Source: Acidianus infernus
GTDB lineage: Archaea > Thermoproteota > Thermoprotei_A > Sulfolobales > Sulfolobaceae
DNA: 64,000 nucleotides
Direction: 5' to 3'
Assembly (NCBI RefSeq): GCF_009729545.1
Contig: NZ_WFIY01000004.1
Coordinates: forward strand, 62,001-126,000
In this document: positions 25,488-36,624 of the stretch, piece by piece
How the letters are laid out: the number at the start of each line of letters is the position of its first letter
Numbering within the stretch: the stretch's first letter is position 1
Notes under the pieces: model-generated
What the model was told of the DNA's origin: nothing
Database searches by the model: none
What the model saw: the letters and a program-made list of their open reading frames with translations, nothing else
Made by a program: the position numbers and the translations under genes

Positions 25488-25694
25488 ATGGCTAGGTTAG
25501 TAAAACACGACCGTAATAGACCTTATATGATAAAGGCAGATAATGGACAAGTTTTTTATATATGCGCGTGCGGATTGTCTAGAAATAAACCTTTCTGCGA
25601 TGGTTCGCATAAGAGAACCCTGGATGAGGAAGAAGGTTCGGTCTATGTATATGACGAAAACGGAAGAATAAAGCTACAGAACTTTTATCCGTAA
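25488..25694 (+). CDS. CDGSH iron-sulfur domain protein
   Basis: 68 residues from ATG 25488. The open frame runs further upstream, but that part lies antisense to the HxlR gene. The 2Fe-2S motif is complete: YICACGLSRNKPFCDGSHK (C-x-C-x...-C-D-G-S-H) at residues 24-42. The CDGSH fold ligates a redox-active cluster by three Cys and one His. Small soluble members like this have unknown partners; electron transfer or cluster donation is likely. The amidotransferase gene follows after 16 bases. Confidence 0.9.
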   Translation: MARLVKHDRNRPYMIKADNGQVFYICACGLSRNKPFCDGSHKRTLDEEEGSVYVYDENGRIKLQNFYP

Positions 25695-25710
25695 AATCTT
25701 TTTTATTTAT

Positions 25711-26397
25711 ATGTGCAGGATGTTTGCTTATGTAGGTGATTCTAAGGAAGAGTTAACTAAACTTTATGAGGCGTTGAAGGAGTCTGCCAAAAACGATATT
25801 ATTGCGTCTAAGTATGGTTTAAATCCCGTTCACGGCGATGGCTGGGGTTACGTTATTTATGATGGAGAAAGAATCTATTTTTATAAATCAAAAAATCCAA
25901 TATTTAACGAGTCTTTAGTTTTACCTTCCATAGAGGGTAAGTTTTACGCAATATTTCACGCTAGACAAGCAACGGATAAATCTACTGTATCTGCTAGATT
26001 TGCTCATCCTTTTTACGGAGACGACGAGAACTATTTTTACTTCTTTGCTCACAATGGTTCTGTTGATAAAGAAAAATTAGCTCAAGTTTTGAATTTTCAA
26101 GGTCAAACCACAATAGATAGTGAACTTGCTTTAAAATTTCTAATAAAGAATGGCTTAGATAAAGGGATAGACCTTTTAATGAAAGATTATACGAAGTCAG
26201 CCCTCAATGTTTTTATATTAAGAATATCTAGATCTGACGGCTCCGCAGAACTTTATTACGTGAATTATTACACGAGGAAAGATAGAAGCGAGTATTATAA
26301 GTTTTATAAGAACGAGAACGCTGTATTCTCTTCTACCCTAGCATACTACGGAATAAGAGGCGTTGAGGTTGAGGAAGGAAAGCTCTTAAGGCTATAA
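25711..26397 (+). CDS. Class II glutamine amidotransferase domain protein
   Basis: 228 residues starting MCRMFAYVGDS: after Met removal Cys2 becomes the catalytic N-terminal nucleophile of class II (Ntn) amidotransferases. HGDGWGYVIY near residue 47 and FAHNGSVDKEKL near residue 110 are further signatures. It is of the stand-alone YafJ/EgtC-like group with no fused synthetase, so the acceptor substrate is unknown. It could also act as a simple amidohydrolase. Confidence 0.85.
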   Translation: MCRMFAYVGDSKEELTKLYEALKESAKNDIIASKYGLNPVHGDGWGYVIYDGERIYFYKSKNPIFNESLVLPSIEGKFYAIFHARQATDKSTVSARFAHPFYGDDENYFYFFAHNGSVDKEKLAQVLNFQGQTTIDSELALKFLIKNGLDKGIDLLMKDYTKSALNVFILRISRSDGSAELYYVNYYTRKDRSEYYKFYKNENAVFSSTLAYYGIRGVEVEEGKLLRL

Positions 26398-26400
26398 TTA

Positions 26401-26966
26401 ATGAGCAGAAGAGGTCATTGCTAGAGCGTTTAACGAAGATTTTGCGATAAAAGTAGCTGATCTTATAGCCGATAAGATAGATGGGCTGGCTAAAAAAGTT
26501 CAAGATCTTGTAGACCAACAGAAATTTTAGGAAAATGACAAGAAGTCCAATCAAATTATGAATCTCGATAAAGCAATTGAGGAGATGAAAGAGGAAAAGG
26601 GACTAAAAATTCGAAAAATGATCTCAGAACTTGACGAAAGGTTTGAAGCAACTATTTCTGAACTTAAGGAAGAAAACAAGAAAAGGGATAAAACTATATA
26701 AACAGGGTCAGCAAATTTTACGCACATTAGAAAATTTGATTGGTTCTTTATAACAGGAAGCTATTGAACACATTGAATACGTTATTAAATCCAGGCTTAA
26801 TGCAGATTTGAATTATTGCATAAAATATCGTTGGGAAAGCTAGAGCTGGAATAAGTACATTTTGGAACAGAAGCTTACAAGCTCGAGATTGATCGTTCCA
26901 GTAATTTGCGCAATCACACTGACTAAAGAACAGGTAGAAGATTGTAATAAAAAGGGAGTTATTTAA
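26401..26966 (+). pseudogene. Decayed coiled-coil nuclease-family protein (DUF3782-like)
   Basis: Readable blocks in the plus strand give EVIARAFNEDFAIKVADLI, DKIDGLAKKVQDLVDQQKF, a stop, then a coiled coil (IEEMKEEKGLKIRKMISELD and further) ending in a TAA near 26700. Later there are scattered remains such as AIEHIEYVIKSRLNADL and SSRLIVPVICAITLTKEQVE. The order (helical N-terminus, coiled coil, restriction-endonuclease-like C-terminus) matches Sulfolobales DUF3782-type proteins. Several stops and frameshifts, one right after the first ATG, show it is dead. Family naming is tentative. Confidence 0.55.
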
Positions 26967-26985
26967 TAGGAATTACTTCCCCTTA

Positions 26986-27546
26986 TTAGCTTGACCACCT
27001 TTCAATTATTTCTTTATTATCAAGGACTAGCATTAATTTACTCATGTTTATCAGAGACCTTTCGTGTGCATCTTTATCAGAAGACGACACTGCTTCTCTA
27101 GCTATTACTGGTAAATAACCTAGAGCTTGGGCGTGTCTTGCTGATGTCTCTACACCTATATCAGTTGCAATTCCAGTGAATACTATTGTTTGTATTCCCG
27201 CATTCCTCAACATCAGCTCGAAATTAGTACCCACGAATATGCTTGTGGTATTCTTGTTTAAAACAACGTCGCCTTCTAGTGGATATACCTCTTTTACAAT
27301 GTCTCCAGGGTTAAATGATCTCCTCATGTAAGGTGGTTGGAATCTTTCTGGCAATGGCGTTATCTTTGTGTAAACAATAGGAACGTTATATTGTCTGGCT
27401 ACAGAAATAAGTTCTTTCAATTTTTGCAGAAATTCTTCCTTATTAAATATGGAATTTACTAGAGCTTCTTGCACGTCCCAGACTACTAGCACGGAATTGT
27501 CTTTCCTTATGAATTTCTTCACCTCATCCTTGTTGAACCAAGCCAT
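26986..27546 (-). CDS. Isochorismatase-family hydrolase lacking the active-site Cys
   Basis: 186 residues of the cysteine-hydrolase/isochorismatase fold: [16 protein letters not shown] near residue 20 (catalytic Asp), a Lys-containing strand [12 protein letters not shown] near 60, and [17 protein letters not shown] near 122. In nicotinamidases and related amidases the last motif has Cys at the position of the Gly in ATDIGVE. Its replacement by Gly is as in true isochorismatases (EntB/PhzD type), which hydrolyse a vinyl ether without a Cys. No isochorismate genes are nearby, so the substrate is open. Confidence 0.8.
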   Translation of the reverse strand: MAWFNKDEVKKFIRKDNSVLVVWDVQEALVNSIFNKEEFLQKLKELISVARQYNVPIVYTKITPLPERFQPPYMRRSFNPGDIVKEVYPLEGDVVLNKNTTSIFVGTNFELMLRNAGIQTIVFTGIATDIGVETSARHAQALGYLPVIAREAVSSSDKDAHERSLINMSKLMLVLDNKEIIERWSS

Positions 27547-27638
27547 AATCTCATCTAACTAGCTAAGCTAAAAAGTTTTTATCCAAAAATTTTGGTAGCA
27601 AACCAACATAATATAGATATATCGAAAATCTTATATTT

Positions 27639-29111
27639 ATGAAGTTCTCAATTTCCCTCATGGACATTAAATCTAGAACTCTACTTATACTTTCTTTAAT
27701 GTTGCTGATTGTAAACTACGTTGAAACAATGGTTGTTCCCGCTTTGCCAACGATAGAGCGGGACTTTTCAATTTCTGCTACATTAGCCGGATGGGTAACT
27801 TCAGCCTATATGATAGTTGCAGCAGCAACTTCACCGTTAATGGGCAAACTTGCAGATACTTACGGCAAAAAGAAGATGTACGTTACTGCAATAGGTTTTT
27901 ATATAATTGCGGTAGCTATGGCAGGTTTTTCTCCAAATATATGGGTTTTATTAGGTGCTAGGGCTATTCAAGGTGTTGGATTCTCAATGTTTCCAATAGC
28001 AATAGCTTACATAACAGACTTATATCCTAAGGAAAAAGTCGCTTTTGCGCAAGCAATATTAAGTGCTATGATAGGAATAGGCCCGGCTCTTGGATTACTA
28101 ATTGGATCTTATGTAGTCGAAGATCTAGGTTGGCCTTACGCTTTTCATACAGCGGCAATATTATCTTTAATCCTTTTCATTATTTCTATAAAGTACCTTC
28201 CACACACTGGAATAAGATATAAGGAAAAAGTTGACTACTTAGGTTCAACGTTAATAGGCTTAGCTACAGTCCTAGTTTTAGTTTACATTACTGAAGGACC
28301 TACATTAGGATGGACTTCAGTATGTAACTTATCCTTGCTCATTTCCGGGCTATTAACATATGGAATTTTTATAGCTGCTGAAAGAAAGATAAAAGAACCT
28401 TTGTTAAGGTTAGATTTATTTAAAATAAGAAACTTTGCAGTAGCTAACTTAGTAGGAATAATTTCTGGAGTAGGAATGTTCACAGTCTTCATCTTTCTAG
28501 TTTATTACTCTCAGTTACCTTCACCTTACGGACTTGGATTATCAATAATTCAGTCTGGATTATTAATGTCTCCAGTGGCCTTCGGAATGGTGATTTTCGG
28601 TCCCATGTTTGGTAGAGCTTTGCCAAAAATAGGCCCAAAACCTATCTTAATTCTAGGTAGTCTGCTATCATCATTAGCTTATATTATGTTAATATATTAT
28701 AGATCCAATCCAACAGAAGTTCTCATTGATGGATTTGTATCATCAATAGGATTAGTAGCAGTTATAATACCTTTAGTAAACATGGTAGCATTATCATTAC
28801 CAGACCAGTACAGAACTACGGGGATGGGAATGAATGCACTGCTAAGAACCATAGGCGGAGCCGCAGGTCCAGTAGTCGCTACGTCATTTATGCAGACTTA
28901 TCAAGCTCCTGTCATAATGGTTTACGATAATCAACCGTTGGTTTTAGGTTTTATGCCTTCCTCTACTGCTTTCAATTATATTGCTTTATTCGGACTTGCA
29001 ATGATGATCCTTACGTTAATAGTTTCACTATGGACTAAGAATTACACATTTAGAGAAGTTGCCGTTAAAGGAAGTAATAACGCTCATTTGAAGAACGAAT
29101 ATACAAGGTAA
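27639..29111 (+). CDS. MFS transporter, DHA2 (14-helix) drug:H+ antiporter type
   Basis: 490 residues, about 14 hydrophobic helices. Motif A ([15 protein letters not shown] near residue 67), motif B/C region ([15 protein letters not shown] near 105, then [11 protein letters not shown] near 145) and the symmetric second half fit the EmrB/QacA group. It probably exports hydrophobic toxic compounds. A second in-frame ATG at 27660 is an alternative start. The 3' end overlaps the convergent small membrane gene by 28 bases. Confidence 0.88.
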   Translation: MKFSISLMDIKSRTLLILSLMLLIVNYVETMVVPALPTIERDFSISATLAGWVTSAYMIVAAATSPLMGKLADTYGKKKMYVTAIGFYIIAVAMAGFSPNIWVLLGARAIQGVGFSMFPIAIAYITDLYPKEKVAFAQAILSAMIGIGPALGLLIGSYVVEDLGWPYAFHTAAILSLILFIISIKYLPHTGIRYKEKVDYLGSTLIGLATVLVLVYITEGPTLGWTSVCNLSLLISGLLTYGIFIAAERKIKEPLLRLDLFKIRNFAVANLVGIISGVGMFTVFIFLVYYSQLPSPYGLGLSIIQSGLLMSPVAFGMVIFGPMFGRALPKIGPKPILILGSLLSSLAYIMLIYYRSNPTEVLIDGFVSSIGLVAVIIPLVNMVALSLPDQYRTTGMGMNALLRTIGGAAGPVVATSFMQTYQAPVIMVYDNQPLVLGFMPSSTAFNYIALFGLAMMILTLIVSLWTKNYTFREVAVKGSNNAHLKNEYTR

Positions 29112-29467
29112 GTTATTATACCATAGAAAATATGAGCTAACACGTACGTTAATGTTATCTTTATTGGGAAAACCAATAAGTGAACTGGAAGGCTAAAGAG
29201 ACTTAGTACTGCGGAACCAAATAAAATACCCATAATCAATGTTGATAAGAAGTTTCTATTTTCATATCTTACTTTAGTTACTTCTATTATTGATATTCCA
29301 ACTAATGCTATAATGATTGCAGCAATTAGGTGTAGTAGGATTCCTACAATAACGGAATCAATTCTGAGAACGTGATAAGATATCGTTGAAAATACGCTGA
29401 GATTGTTTATAAAGAAGATTATTTCTAAAAGCCCTCCTATAAATCCTGATAATATTTTCTTTATCAT
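29084..29467 (-). CDS. Small membrane protein, 127 aa
   Basis: Four predicted membrane helices and few charged residues. I recognise no family. It is convergent with the MFS gene (28-base overlap) and divergent from the DMT transporter gene at 29560. An AT-rich promoter region precedes its ATG. Confidence 0.55.
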   Translation of the reverse strand: MIKKILSGFIGGLLEIIFFINNLSVFSTISYHVLRIDSVIVGILLHLIAAIIIALVGISIIEVTKVRYENRNFLSTLIMGILFGSAVLSLFSLPVHLLVFPIKITLTYVLAHIFYGIITYLVYSFFK

Positions 29468-29559
29468 GGTTGAATATATTTTTTATACTTTAAAAATTTT
29501 TTATAAGCTTATTCTCTTACTTGCCTTAATTTTAAATATTTTTTAAGGCATTTTCACAC

Positions 29560-30387
29560 GTGGTAAGGGGTTATTTAACCATACTAGGAGTAATAATAGT
29601 TTGGGGAATTTCTTTCCCTTTATCAAAAATTGCCCTCTATTTTATGTCTCCTTTTGTACTTACTTTTATTAGATTTATCATAGGTGGTTTAATTTTAACA
29701 GCTTACGGAAAAGGAATAATTTACGGTAAAAAGGAGGCTATTAATGCAATACTTAACATGGGAATTTTTGTCATACTCTTAAACCTAGCAATAAACTATT
29801 CCACAAACCCTGCATTAGCCTCTGTACTAATTTATATGCAACCTATATTCGTAGCATTACTCTCAAGGCTAAGAGGTGAGGAAATCTCATTCCCTCAATT
29901 AGTTGGAATAATAGTTTCATTTACTGGTATATTCATTTCAGTAGATAGCGTTAATTTTAGCCCAGGGTCGCTGATAGCAATAGTTGCAGCAATACTTTGG
30001 GCAGTTGGAACTTTATATTACTCTAACCTAAAAAATAGGGATATAGTAAAGCTTAACGCTTTCATGTCCCTCTTTTCTTCATTATTTGTAATACCGATCC
30101 TGCCTTTTGATTTTTATTTTAAGCCTTCTGTCCTTGGAATAGGTGTGGGAATTTTAGTTGCAATAATAGCCCAAGCTTTAGGCTTCATATTCTGGTTTTC
30201 AAGTGTTAAAGAATTAGGTGCAACGACCGCATCTAGTATAGTCATTTTAGTTCCAGTGTCTGCTTATCTATTTTCTTTCATAATTTTAGACCAAATACCC
30301 AATGTTTTCCAAATATTTGGCTCATCGTTGGCTCTTATAGGAGTTTTCATCTCCCAATATAGTAGAGTATACTTATCAAGAAAATGA
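29560..30387 (+). CDS. EamA/DMT-family transporter
   Basis: 275 residues, ten membrane helices in two EamA repeats (first half residues ~1-130, second ~135-270). Typical fragments are [15 protein letters not shown] near residue 12 and [18 protein letters not shown] near 223. The likely start is GTG at 29560. It exports or imports small metabolites; the substrate is unknown. Confidence 0.85.
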   Translation: MVRGYLTILGVIIVWGISFPLSKIALYFMSPFVLTFIRFIIGGLILTAYGKGIIYGKKEAINAILNMGIFVILLNLAINYSTNPALASVLIYMQPIFVALLSRLRGEEISFPQLVGIIVSFTGIFISVDSVNFSPGSLIAIVAAILWAVGTLYYSNLKNRDIVKLNAFMSLFSSLFVIPILPFDFYFKPSVLGIGVGILVAIIAQALGFIFWFSSVKELGATTASSIVILVPVSAYLFSFIILDQIPNVFQIFGSSLALIGVFISQYSRVYLSRK

Positions 30388-30407
30388 TCGATACACTAGT
30401 AAACTCT

Positions 30408-30506
30408 CAGTGCCGGTGGACTGCATCACGGTTCAGTATAGAGCGTGCTCAGCATCAGTTTTTCTATATCATTTGCTAATAATTATTTTTACCTCAAGTG
30501 ATGCAG
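30408..30506. ncRNA. Candidate structured RNA in a GC-rich intergenic patch
   Basis: About half of the bases between 30408 and 30468 are G or C, far above the surrounding AT-rich DNA; in hyperthermophiles such patches often mark structured RNAs. A perfect 9-bp inverted pair, CTGCATCAC (30421-30429) and GTGATGCAG (30498-30506), closes the region, and a run of T follows at 30459. No open frame is present. It is not a tRNA. It could instead be a remnant of a mobile element. Strand is unknown. Confidence 0.35.
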
Positions 30507-30559
30507 GATAAGATTTTTCTAAATTAGCTTTAAATTGTTGGGTATCAAATATACCTAAC

Positions 30560-31741
30560 ATGGACGTTAGAAGGAAATTAAGGATATTAATAATTACTTC
30601 CTTAGCCCATTTTAATAACGATGGAACTTTCCTAATATTCCCCCTTCTTATAGTGTACTACTCTACGGTTGATAGGATAAGCCTAATAATCTTAGGATCA
30701 ATGTCGATAATTTATACTTTACTTTCTGGTCTTCTATCTCCTTTAATAGGCGACTTTGCGGATAAGCATAACGTTGATTCTGCCTTAATGAGTTTAGGAA
30801 TATTTTTGGAAGGTTTGGCAATAGGAATTTTTGGAATTTCCTTCATGTTTCCGTCCATAGCGTTAATAGCATTAGGTTCGACACTTTTAGGAATAGGTCA
30901 GGCTTTTTATCACCCAATTGGCGGTGCAATACTTTCTAGGACTTTTGGCAAGGAAGCTGGCAGAGCGTTAGGAATTAATGGATCCTTAGGAAGTTTAGGA
31001 AGGTCTTTAATGCCTTCAATTGTAACTTTTCTTATACTAGGCCTTGGGGAAATAACCGGTTTGCTTACAGTCTCTGCATACATGGTACTTTCAGCTATGA
31101 TAATATTTGTAGGTCTTAAGTTCTATAAAAGAGAATCCATAGACGTTAGGAAGAGTAAAGAGAAGTTAGAAAAGGCGTTTTATAAGTTCTTAATTATATT
31201 AGGTTCAATAGTATTTATAAGGAGTATGTTCATCACTGGTACAACTACTTTCGTTGGAGAGTTTGTATACGACGTATATCATTCTAAAGAGTTGGCTGGA
31301 ATATTCTTAACTATAGGATTTTTAGGCTCTGTTTTAGGTCAACCTGCTTTTGGTTGGCTTACTGAAAGAAAAGGCGGAAGATATGCATTCATAGTTAGTA
31401 GCTTATTGACAATAGTCACCTTTATAGGATTTTTAGCATTTGCTGAAAACCTGATATTATCCCTTTCTTTTTACACGATATTCACGTTTTCTGCGTTTAG
31501 CTCTTTCCCAGTATTGTTAGGTTACGTAAGTCAAACATTTCCTAAAAATTTCTATACGGTAGCAAATTCATATATCTGGGGTATAGGAGTTACAGTAGGA
31601 GGTGCCGGCGGAAACGCATTAATAACAGTACTTCTGGGATTAAGATACACAATACTTTCATCGTTTTACATAATGCTGGGATTGGCAATATTTTCTGCCA
31701 TACTAATGCCTTTAATTCCAAAGAGAGTTTCTACACCGTGA
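30560..31741 (+). CDS. MFS transporter, 12 helices
   Basis: 393 residues, about 12 hydrophobic helices in two halves. The motif A region is [19 protein letters not shown] (near residue 60), and [19 protein letters not shown] near 112 is like the fosmidomycin-resistance (Fsr)/MFS group, where FYHPxGGA is typical. The second half has [18 protein letters not shown] near 260. It is probably an exporter of small compounds. It stands alone, with a promoter in the gap after the candidate RNA. Confidence 0.85.
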   Translation: MDVRRKLRILIITSLAHFNNDGTFLIFPLLIVYYSTVDRISLIILGSMSIIYTLLSGLLSPLIGDFADKHNVDSALMSLGIFLEGLAIGIFGISFMFPSIALIALGSTLLGIGQAFYHPIGGAILSRTFGKEAGRALGINGSLGSLGRSLMPSIVTFLILGLGEITGLLTVSAYMVLSAMIIFVGLKFYKRESIDVRKSKEKLEKAFYKFLIILGSIVFIRSMFITGTTTFVGEFVYDVYHSKELAGIFLTIGFLGSVLGQPAFGWLTERKGGRYAFIVSSLLTIVTFIGFLAFAENLILSLSFYTIFTFSAFSSFPVLLGYVSQTFPKNFYTVANSYIWGIGVTVGGAGGNALITVLLGLRYTILSSFYIMLGLAIFSAILMPLIPKRVSTP

Positions 31742-31896
31742 ATGTTTTTTAAATAAATATAGTAAAGTTATTACTTCTTTCAGTTTAGCTCCAGGAAGAG
31801 TAAAATGTTTAAAAAATTAGATTGTAATATTTGATAAAACAATTAATGTTAAAACATATCAAATAGTTTTTATACTTCATTACAAGCTTATTTTAT

Positions 31897-33378
31897 ATGC
31901 TTGGAGACAAGATTTTTGAAATACTCAGGGAATTTACTGATAGAATATACGGGAACCCCGGAACAACTGAATTATCTTTTATAAAGAAAATACCTCCAGG
32001 TTTTAAATACTATTTAGCACTGCAGGACGGAATTGCGGTAGGGATGGCTGAAGGATATCATTTGGGCAGTGAGAAGTTAGCTGTAGTAAATCTTCACGCA
32101 GCTCCAGGCTTATCTAATGCCCTAGGATTCCTTTATACTGCTTACATGGATAGAATACCTATGGTAATAATTGGAGGCCAACAGACTTCCTCCCACCTTT
32201 CAGACGAGCCTAGACTTTACGGAGATTTAACAACAATATCTAAGCCGGTAGTTAAGGCGTCTTTTGAAGCAAGAAATGCTGATGAAGGTGTAAAATTCCT
32301 TATAAGGGCAATAAAAACTTCCTTAACTCCTCCTTATGGTCCTACTTTCCTTTCCATTCCTGAAGATTTAGAAGACAAGGAAGTTAACATAACTATTAGA
32401 AGTTTTATGCACAAGGTGGAGCTTTGTTGTAGGGAAGACGAAGTAAAGGAAATAATGAATGAAATTAACTCCTTTGATAAAATAGCAATAGTAGCAGGTT
32501 ATGAAATAGATGTATTCAACGCTCATGATGAAATGAGGGAATTTGCTGAGAAAATTAACTCCCCGGTTTTTGCTGAACCTTTCGCTTCTAGAAGTCCTTT
32601 TGAGACTCCACATAAGCTTTTTGCAGGAGATTTACCTAGAAGGTCTAGTGAGATAAATAAGGTACTTGAAGATTTTCCTGCTGTGCTAATCATAGGAGGT
32701 AGCGTAAATAATGTGCTATTTCCTGACGACGAAGTACTGAAAGGAAAAGAGGTTATTGAAGTGACTTACGATTGGATTGAGGCGTCAAGAAGAACTTGGA
32801 AGACTTTAGTTTGTAACCCTAAGGACTTTCTAAAGATTGCAATCAAATATGCAAAGCCTCACGTATTTAGTCCAGTAAAAGTTTCTCCTGCAAGGAATCA
32901 GAAAGTGGAGGAAATAATGAAATTATTATATCCTCATTTAGAAAATTACGCTGTATTTGATGAGGCGCCGTCTTATAGGGAAATAATAAGATCAATAATT
33001 GGTTATAAAAGAAGGTTATTCTTTGCAAATAGAGCAGGATTTATTGGTTGGGCAATTCCTGCGTCTTTCGGTTACTCCTCTACCGGAGGTAAAGCCTTGG
33101 CAATAGTTGGAGATGGAAGCTTTAATTATAGTTTTCAAGCTTTGTGGTCTGCAACAAAATATGGAGGGATAATGAAAGTTCTTGTAATTAACAATCAAGG
33201 ATATAATTCTCTTAAAAGTTGGGGAAATACTAATGCGGAAATTCTCTCACCTATAACTTCTCCGTGGAAATTAGCTTCAAGTTATGGATTTGAAGGAAAA
33301 GAGTTTGATGACTATAAGAAAGGAATAGAATGGTTAATGGAGGATAATACTCAAAAGTTGGCCGAACTTAAGGTATAA
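31897..33378 (+). CDS. Thiamine diphosphate-dependent enzyme, benzoylformate decarboxylase-like
   Basis: 493 residues with the three domains of the acetolactate synthase/decarboxylase superfamily. The PYR domain starts [16 protein letters not shown] near residue 17; the conserved Glu that activates ThDP is probably near residue 22 (TTELSF). The middle domain covers residues ~185-320. The PP domain carries [20 protein letters not shown] near 400, i.e. the GDG-x...-N metal/ThDP motif. Close relatives are annotated as benzoylformate decarboxylase or acetolactate synthase large-subunit homologues. Missing FAD-site features favour a decarboxylase, but the substrate is not known. It is a single gene, convergent with a decayed small gene. 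Confidence 0.82.
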   Translation: MLGDKIFEILREFTDRIYGNPGTTELSFIKKIPPGFKYYLALQDGIAVGMAEGYHLGSEKLAVVNLHAAPGLSNALGFLYTAYMDRIPMVIIGGQQTSSHLSDEPRLYGDLTTISKPVVKASFEARNADEGVKFLIRAIKTSLTPPYGPTFLSIPEDLEDKEVNITIRSFMHKVELCCREDEVKEIMNEINSFDKIAIVAGYEIDVFNAHDEMREFAEKINSPVFAEPFASRSPFETPHKLFAGDLPRRSSEINKVLEDFPAVLIIGGSVNNVLFPDDEVLKGKEVIEVTYDWIEASRRTWKTLVCNPKDFLKIAIKYAKPHVFSPVKVSPARNQKVEEIMKLLYPHLENYAVFDEAPSYREIIRSIIGYKRRLFFANRAGFIGWAIPASFGYSSTGGKALAIVGDGSFNYSFQALWSATKYGGIMKVLVINNQGYNSLKSWGNTNAEILSPITSPWKLASSYGFEGKEFDDYKKGIEWLMEDNTQKLAELKV

Positions 33379-33894
33379 TATTTCTTTTTTCTTCTTCTAT
33401 CAACAGAGCTTTTCTTACGTTCTCTATTACATCATCCGGCATTATGATGTTCGATAAGCTCTTTATTACTGCACCAGGTAAGATAGAGCCTAAGAAGTTT
33501 AGCTCAGCCTCAAAAGTTACAATAATAGTTAGCCTTAAGCTTTCTCCCAATCTCGCTTGCCTAAAACTTATTTTATATCACCTGCGTCGATTTTGTAATT
33601 TATTAATCCTGAATCATAATAGGGACCTTCAACCTTTGCTATTAAAGACCTTTTTAAAACTCTTCCTATCACATTTCTAGATAAACGTAAGGGAATTATG
33701 ACCTTATCCTCATAAGGTAAGAATCCAAGTAGCCTTATTGCGCTCTCTTTATTGTCTATAATTGACGATATGTAATCCTTAGGTAAAGATATCTTGAAAG
33801 AATCAGAAGACGTTAAATGATGATGCTTGGCACTCTTTATATGCTTTTTAAATGACTTTTCATCTTGAAATTCTTTATCACAACACCTATACAT
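33368..33894 (-). pseudogene. Zn-finger plus START-like domain protein, split by a one-base frameshift (DUF3211-like)
   Basis: Two abutting frames form one protein. 33894-33568 encodes an N-terminal C2H2-like finger (MYRCCDKEFQDEKSFKKHI with further His) and half of a START/SRPBCC-like domain, ending [15 protein letters not shown]. 33550-33368 continues it ([20 protein letters not shown] then a C-terminal helix). Adding one A to the AAAA run at 33571-33574 joins them without a stop, giving ~175 residues. This could be a true pseudogene, a sequence error in a homopolymer, or programmed slippage. The fold resembles the Sulfolobales DUF3211 family, tentatively. Confidence 0.6.
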
Positions 33895-34153
33895 AGGGTA
33901 TCATGCTTTAGGTAAAATTTAAGGAATAGTTTAAATCTTTTTAACACTTTACGTGCTTCTGTAGAACTATAGTTTATCATTATATAATGGCTGACTATAT
34001 TCAAGTAATAAGTTTTAAACGGATATATTTTAAAAAGTTTAAAGAATTTATATTCAGTAATGTATTAACTCTGTTAAAGTCAATTTCCCATATTTTTTAT
34101 AAGATGTTTATTTAATCTTGGGAAAAGAAAGTTACTTTTGGTGATAAAGTAAA

Positions 34154-35386
34154 ATGATAACATATACAGCCCCAATGTGGGTTGGACTGATTATAGGTTT
34201 CATAATTGGTGCAGCTGCTGAAATATGGGGAATATCAAATCCTGAGACTTTAATTAGACTGGCAAAGTGGGAAGATAGATTATTCGTCACTTGTATTGCA
34301 TTAGGATTTGCTATTGGGACACCAGTACTCTTCGGTTTATACGCTGCAGGCGTTGGTTTTCATTGGGGTCCTAAGCCGTTTTATGTAATAGGAGTACTTA
34401 TAGGAGGTTTATTCTTTGGAGCGGGACTAGCACTTTCAGGATACTTCCCTGGCTCAATATGGATGGCTTTGGGAGAAGGAAGGAGAGACGCAATATATGC
34501 AGTATTTGGTGCAATATTAGGTGCAGCCACTTGGACTGCTTTATATCAAACCCCAGCAGGACAATGGTTAACCACTGTAGGAAACTTTGGTAGCCTGATA
34601 ATAGGAGCTACCCATCCTTCAGGAAAAGAGTACTTAATACCTTGGGATGGATTAACGCCTTTAGACTTATTCGGAATCTCAATAATCTACGCAATAGGAA
34701 TGTTCTTACTAGCTTATTATTTACCAAGGTATAAAGGAGGAGTTAGAAGCTGCTTAAGAGCAAATATAGAAAGAAGACTAACACCACAAGAAATTCAAAT
34801 GCATCAGGAGACTGCAAGATTCTTAACTGAAGGTGGATTACCTTATAGTGAAAATAGCTTAGCAAAGAAGTTAAATGAGTATTACGCTGTTGAAGACAAC
34901 GTAACTAGGTGGTTCATGGTTTCAGTTGCAGGAATTGTAGCGTTAACAGTGGTTGCAGAGATGTTCTTACACCAAATATTCGGCGAATCTACTACTGACT
35001 CTTGGATTGCTGGACACTTGTTTATGCCAACTTTCAAGTATTCGCAGATAGTATTCAAAGGAATTGGTTGGGAGCCTTATAGCGACATTGGAACATTAAT
35101 GGGCGCGTTCTTCAGTGCAGTATTCTTAACTAGGAGATTTACTGCATTTAGAGATATAATACCACCTAGCTGGGCTGAAAGGTTTGGAACTAACCCTGCA
35201 AAGAGGTTCTTAGGATCATTTGGTGGTGCATACTTAATGCTATTTGGTGCAAGAATGGCTGATGGTTGTGCGTCTGGGCACATATTAAGTGGTGACCTAG
35301 AAATGGCATTAAGCGGATTGGAATTCACTGCTGCAGTATTCGCTTCTATGCTAATAACTGCACATTACGTTTACAAGAAGAGGTGA
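34154..35386 (+). CDS. YeeE/YedE-family sulfur (thiosulfate-type) transporter
   Basis: 410 residues, about 10-12 membrane helices in two related halves. The second half has the conserved [17 protein letters not shown] (near residue 364), whose Cys relays thiosulfate in TsuA-type transporters. The equivalent place in the first half, [16 protein letters not shown] (near 98), has no Cys. A strong ribosome site GGTGAT lies just before the ATG. The small membrane protein gene follows with a four-base overlap of its longest frame. In a sulfur-metabolising archaeon it likely imports an inorganic sulfur compound. Confidence 0.85.
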   Translation: MITYTAPMWVGLIIGFIIGAAAEIWGISNPETLIRLAKWEDRLFVTCIALGFAIGTPVLFGLYAAGVGFHWGPKPFYVIGVLIGGLFFGAGLALSGYFPGSIWMALGEGRRDAIYAVFGAILGAATWTALYQTPAGQWLTTVGNFGSLIIGATHPSGKEYLIPWDGLTPLDLFGISIIYAIGMFLLAYYLPRYKGGVRSCLRANIERRLTPQEIQMHQETARFLTEGGLPYSENSLAKKLNEYYAVEDNVTRWFMVSVAGIVALTVVAEMFLHQIFGESTTDSWIAGHLFMPTFKYSQIVFKGIGWEPYSDIGTLMGAFFSAVFLTRRFTAFRDIIPPSWAERFGTNPAKRFLGSFGGAYLMLFGARMADGCASGHILSGDLEMALSGLEFTAAVFASMLITAHYVYKKR

Positions 35387-35391
35387 TAAAA

Positions 35392-35661
35392 ATGGCAGTA
35401 AATGAGAAAGAATTAGAAGAAATGGACAAAATCTTTAAGGTAATATTCATAATAGGTTTAATCTTAGAATTCGTTGTAGCAATTATAGTGACAGGCAATG
35501 CAACAACTACACCGTTAACAGCATCACAAGTAGCGGCTGTGGGAATAATAGCTGTAATCCTTCTGCTTATAGCTGGAATAATATATAGCCAATTCCCGTA
35601 CTCTGTACTAGGTAAGCCAGTAGAAAAGGAAAAGCAGAAAGTTGAAGAAAGAAGTAGATAG
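35392..35661 (+). CDS. Small two-helix membrane protein next to the YedE-like gene
   Basis: 89 residues from ATG 35392; the frame also offers GTG at 35383, overlapping the previous stop. It has two hydrophobic helices (residues ~17-38 and ~50-70) and a charged C-terminus rich in Lys/Glu. It is translationally linked to the sulfur transporter gene, so it is probably an accessory subunit. I do not recognise the family. Confidence 0.65.
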   Translation: MAVNEKELEEMDKIFKVIFIIGLILEFVVAIIVTGNATTTPLTASQVAAVGIIAVILLLIAGIIYSQFPYSVLGKPVEKEKQKVEERSR

Positions 35662-35754
35662 ATAGAAGTAAATAAATAATTAAAAAGATATTAACTTTTA
35701 TTTTATTCTTTTATTCAATCAATCAATTTGTCTTCACTAATATGCATGTTCTTC

Positions 35755-36405
35755 TCACATTTTTATTACCACATAGTTTAGTCCTAGGTATATTACAAAG
35801 AATAATCCTAGATATAGTTCGTCAATGTCAAAGAAAGCTTCTCCAAAGAATAAAGTTCCTAGGCTAAATAATAGTGCTGAAAGTACGTACTTTAATTGAG
35901 GTACTCTAATCTTCATTATCTGTGCTTTTAGTACGAATAATAGTGCCACAACTAGGATTGAAGCTAATAAAGTTCCAGTCAATGCGGAAATATAAGATTG
36001 GGGGATTAATGCTAGTATTACAAGACCTGCTTCGAGTGCCTCTGTAAAGCCTACTACGTAAACTGTAGTTAAAGTTTCTTCGCCTTCTTCTTTGTGCACT
36101 ATTTTTATTCCTTTGAAATATCTTCTAGCACTTCTTATTAATTTATATCCAAAATAGAATAGGATTACTCCAGCTACTATAAGCACGTACTCCAGGGGAA
36201 GAAGTACTATGTACCGACCTAAGGTAAAAACTGGAATTAAAACTGTAAGTACTCCTGCCAGCCCGTAAATATACGGCTTTCCGTTTTTGTATATTCCATT
36301 AAATATTACAGCTACAGCACCTGCTTCTGACAATTCTAAAATGCTTATTCCTAGTGAAGCTAATAATACTGCAATATCCATAATTCTAACTTCGGCGTTT
36401 TTCAT
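35755..36405 (-). CDS. Polytopic membrane protein, COG4280/TMEM165-like
   Basis: 216 residues, about six membrane helices in two halves. Each half has a conserved acidic motif, [16 protein letters not shown] near residue 20 and [16 protein letters not shown] near residue 113, followed by a loop with basic residues. The arrangement is that of two-repeat cation exchangers of the TMEM165/GDT1 superfamily and the COG4280 group. A shorter paralogue is at 7099-7626. It might transport divalent metal ions; this is inferred from the acidic pairs. Confidence 0.65.
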   Translation of the reverse strand: MKNAEVRIMDIAVLLASLGISILELSEAGAVAVIFNGIYKNGKPYIYGLAGVLTVLIPVFTLGRYIVLLPLEYVLIVAGVILFYFGYKLIRSARRYFKGIKIVHKEEGEETLTTVYVVGFTEALEAGLVILALIPQSYISALTGTLLASILVVALLFVLKAQIMKIRVPQLKYVLSALLFSLGTLFFGEAFFDIDELYLGLFFVIYLGLNYVVIKM

Positions 36406-36624
36406 ATAAAATTAGCTCTACCGCCTAGCAAAAAACTCTTTGTAGTTTATTTCATAAATAACATTTAAGTTACCTTTAATCAGTCAGTAAATTTAGAAGA
36501 ATTTATCCTAATTAGATAAGTTAAAGGATCTAAGAAATTTCCAGCATTATACAACTCATCAAAAAAGATAAGTTTAAAAAAGATATTGACTTAAAATATT
36601 ACCGAGTATATACCCCCTACTAAT

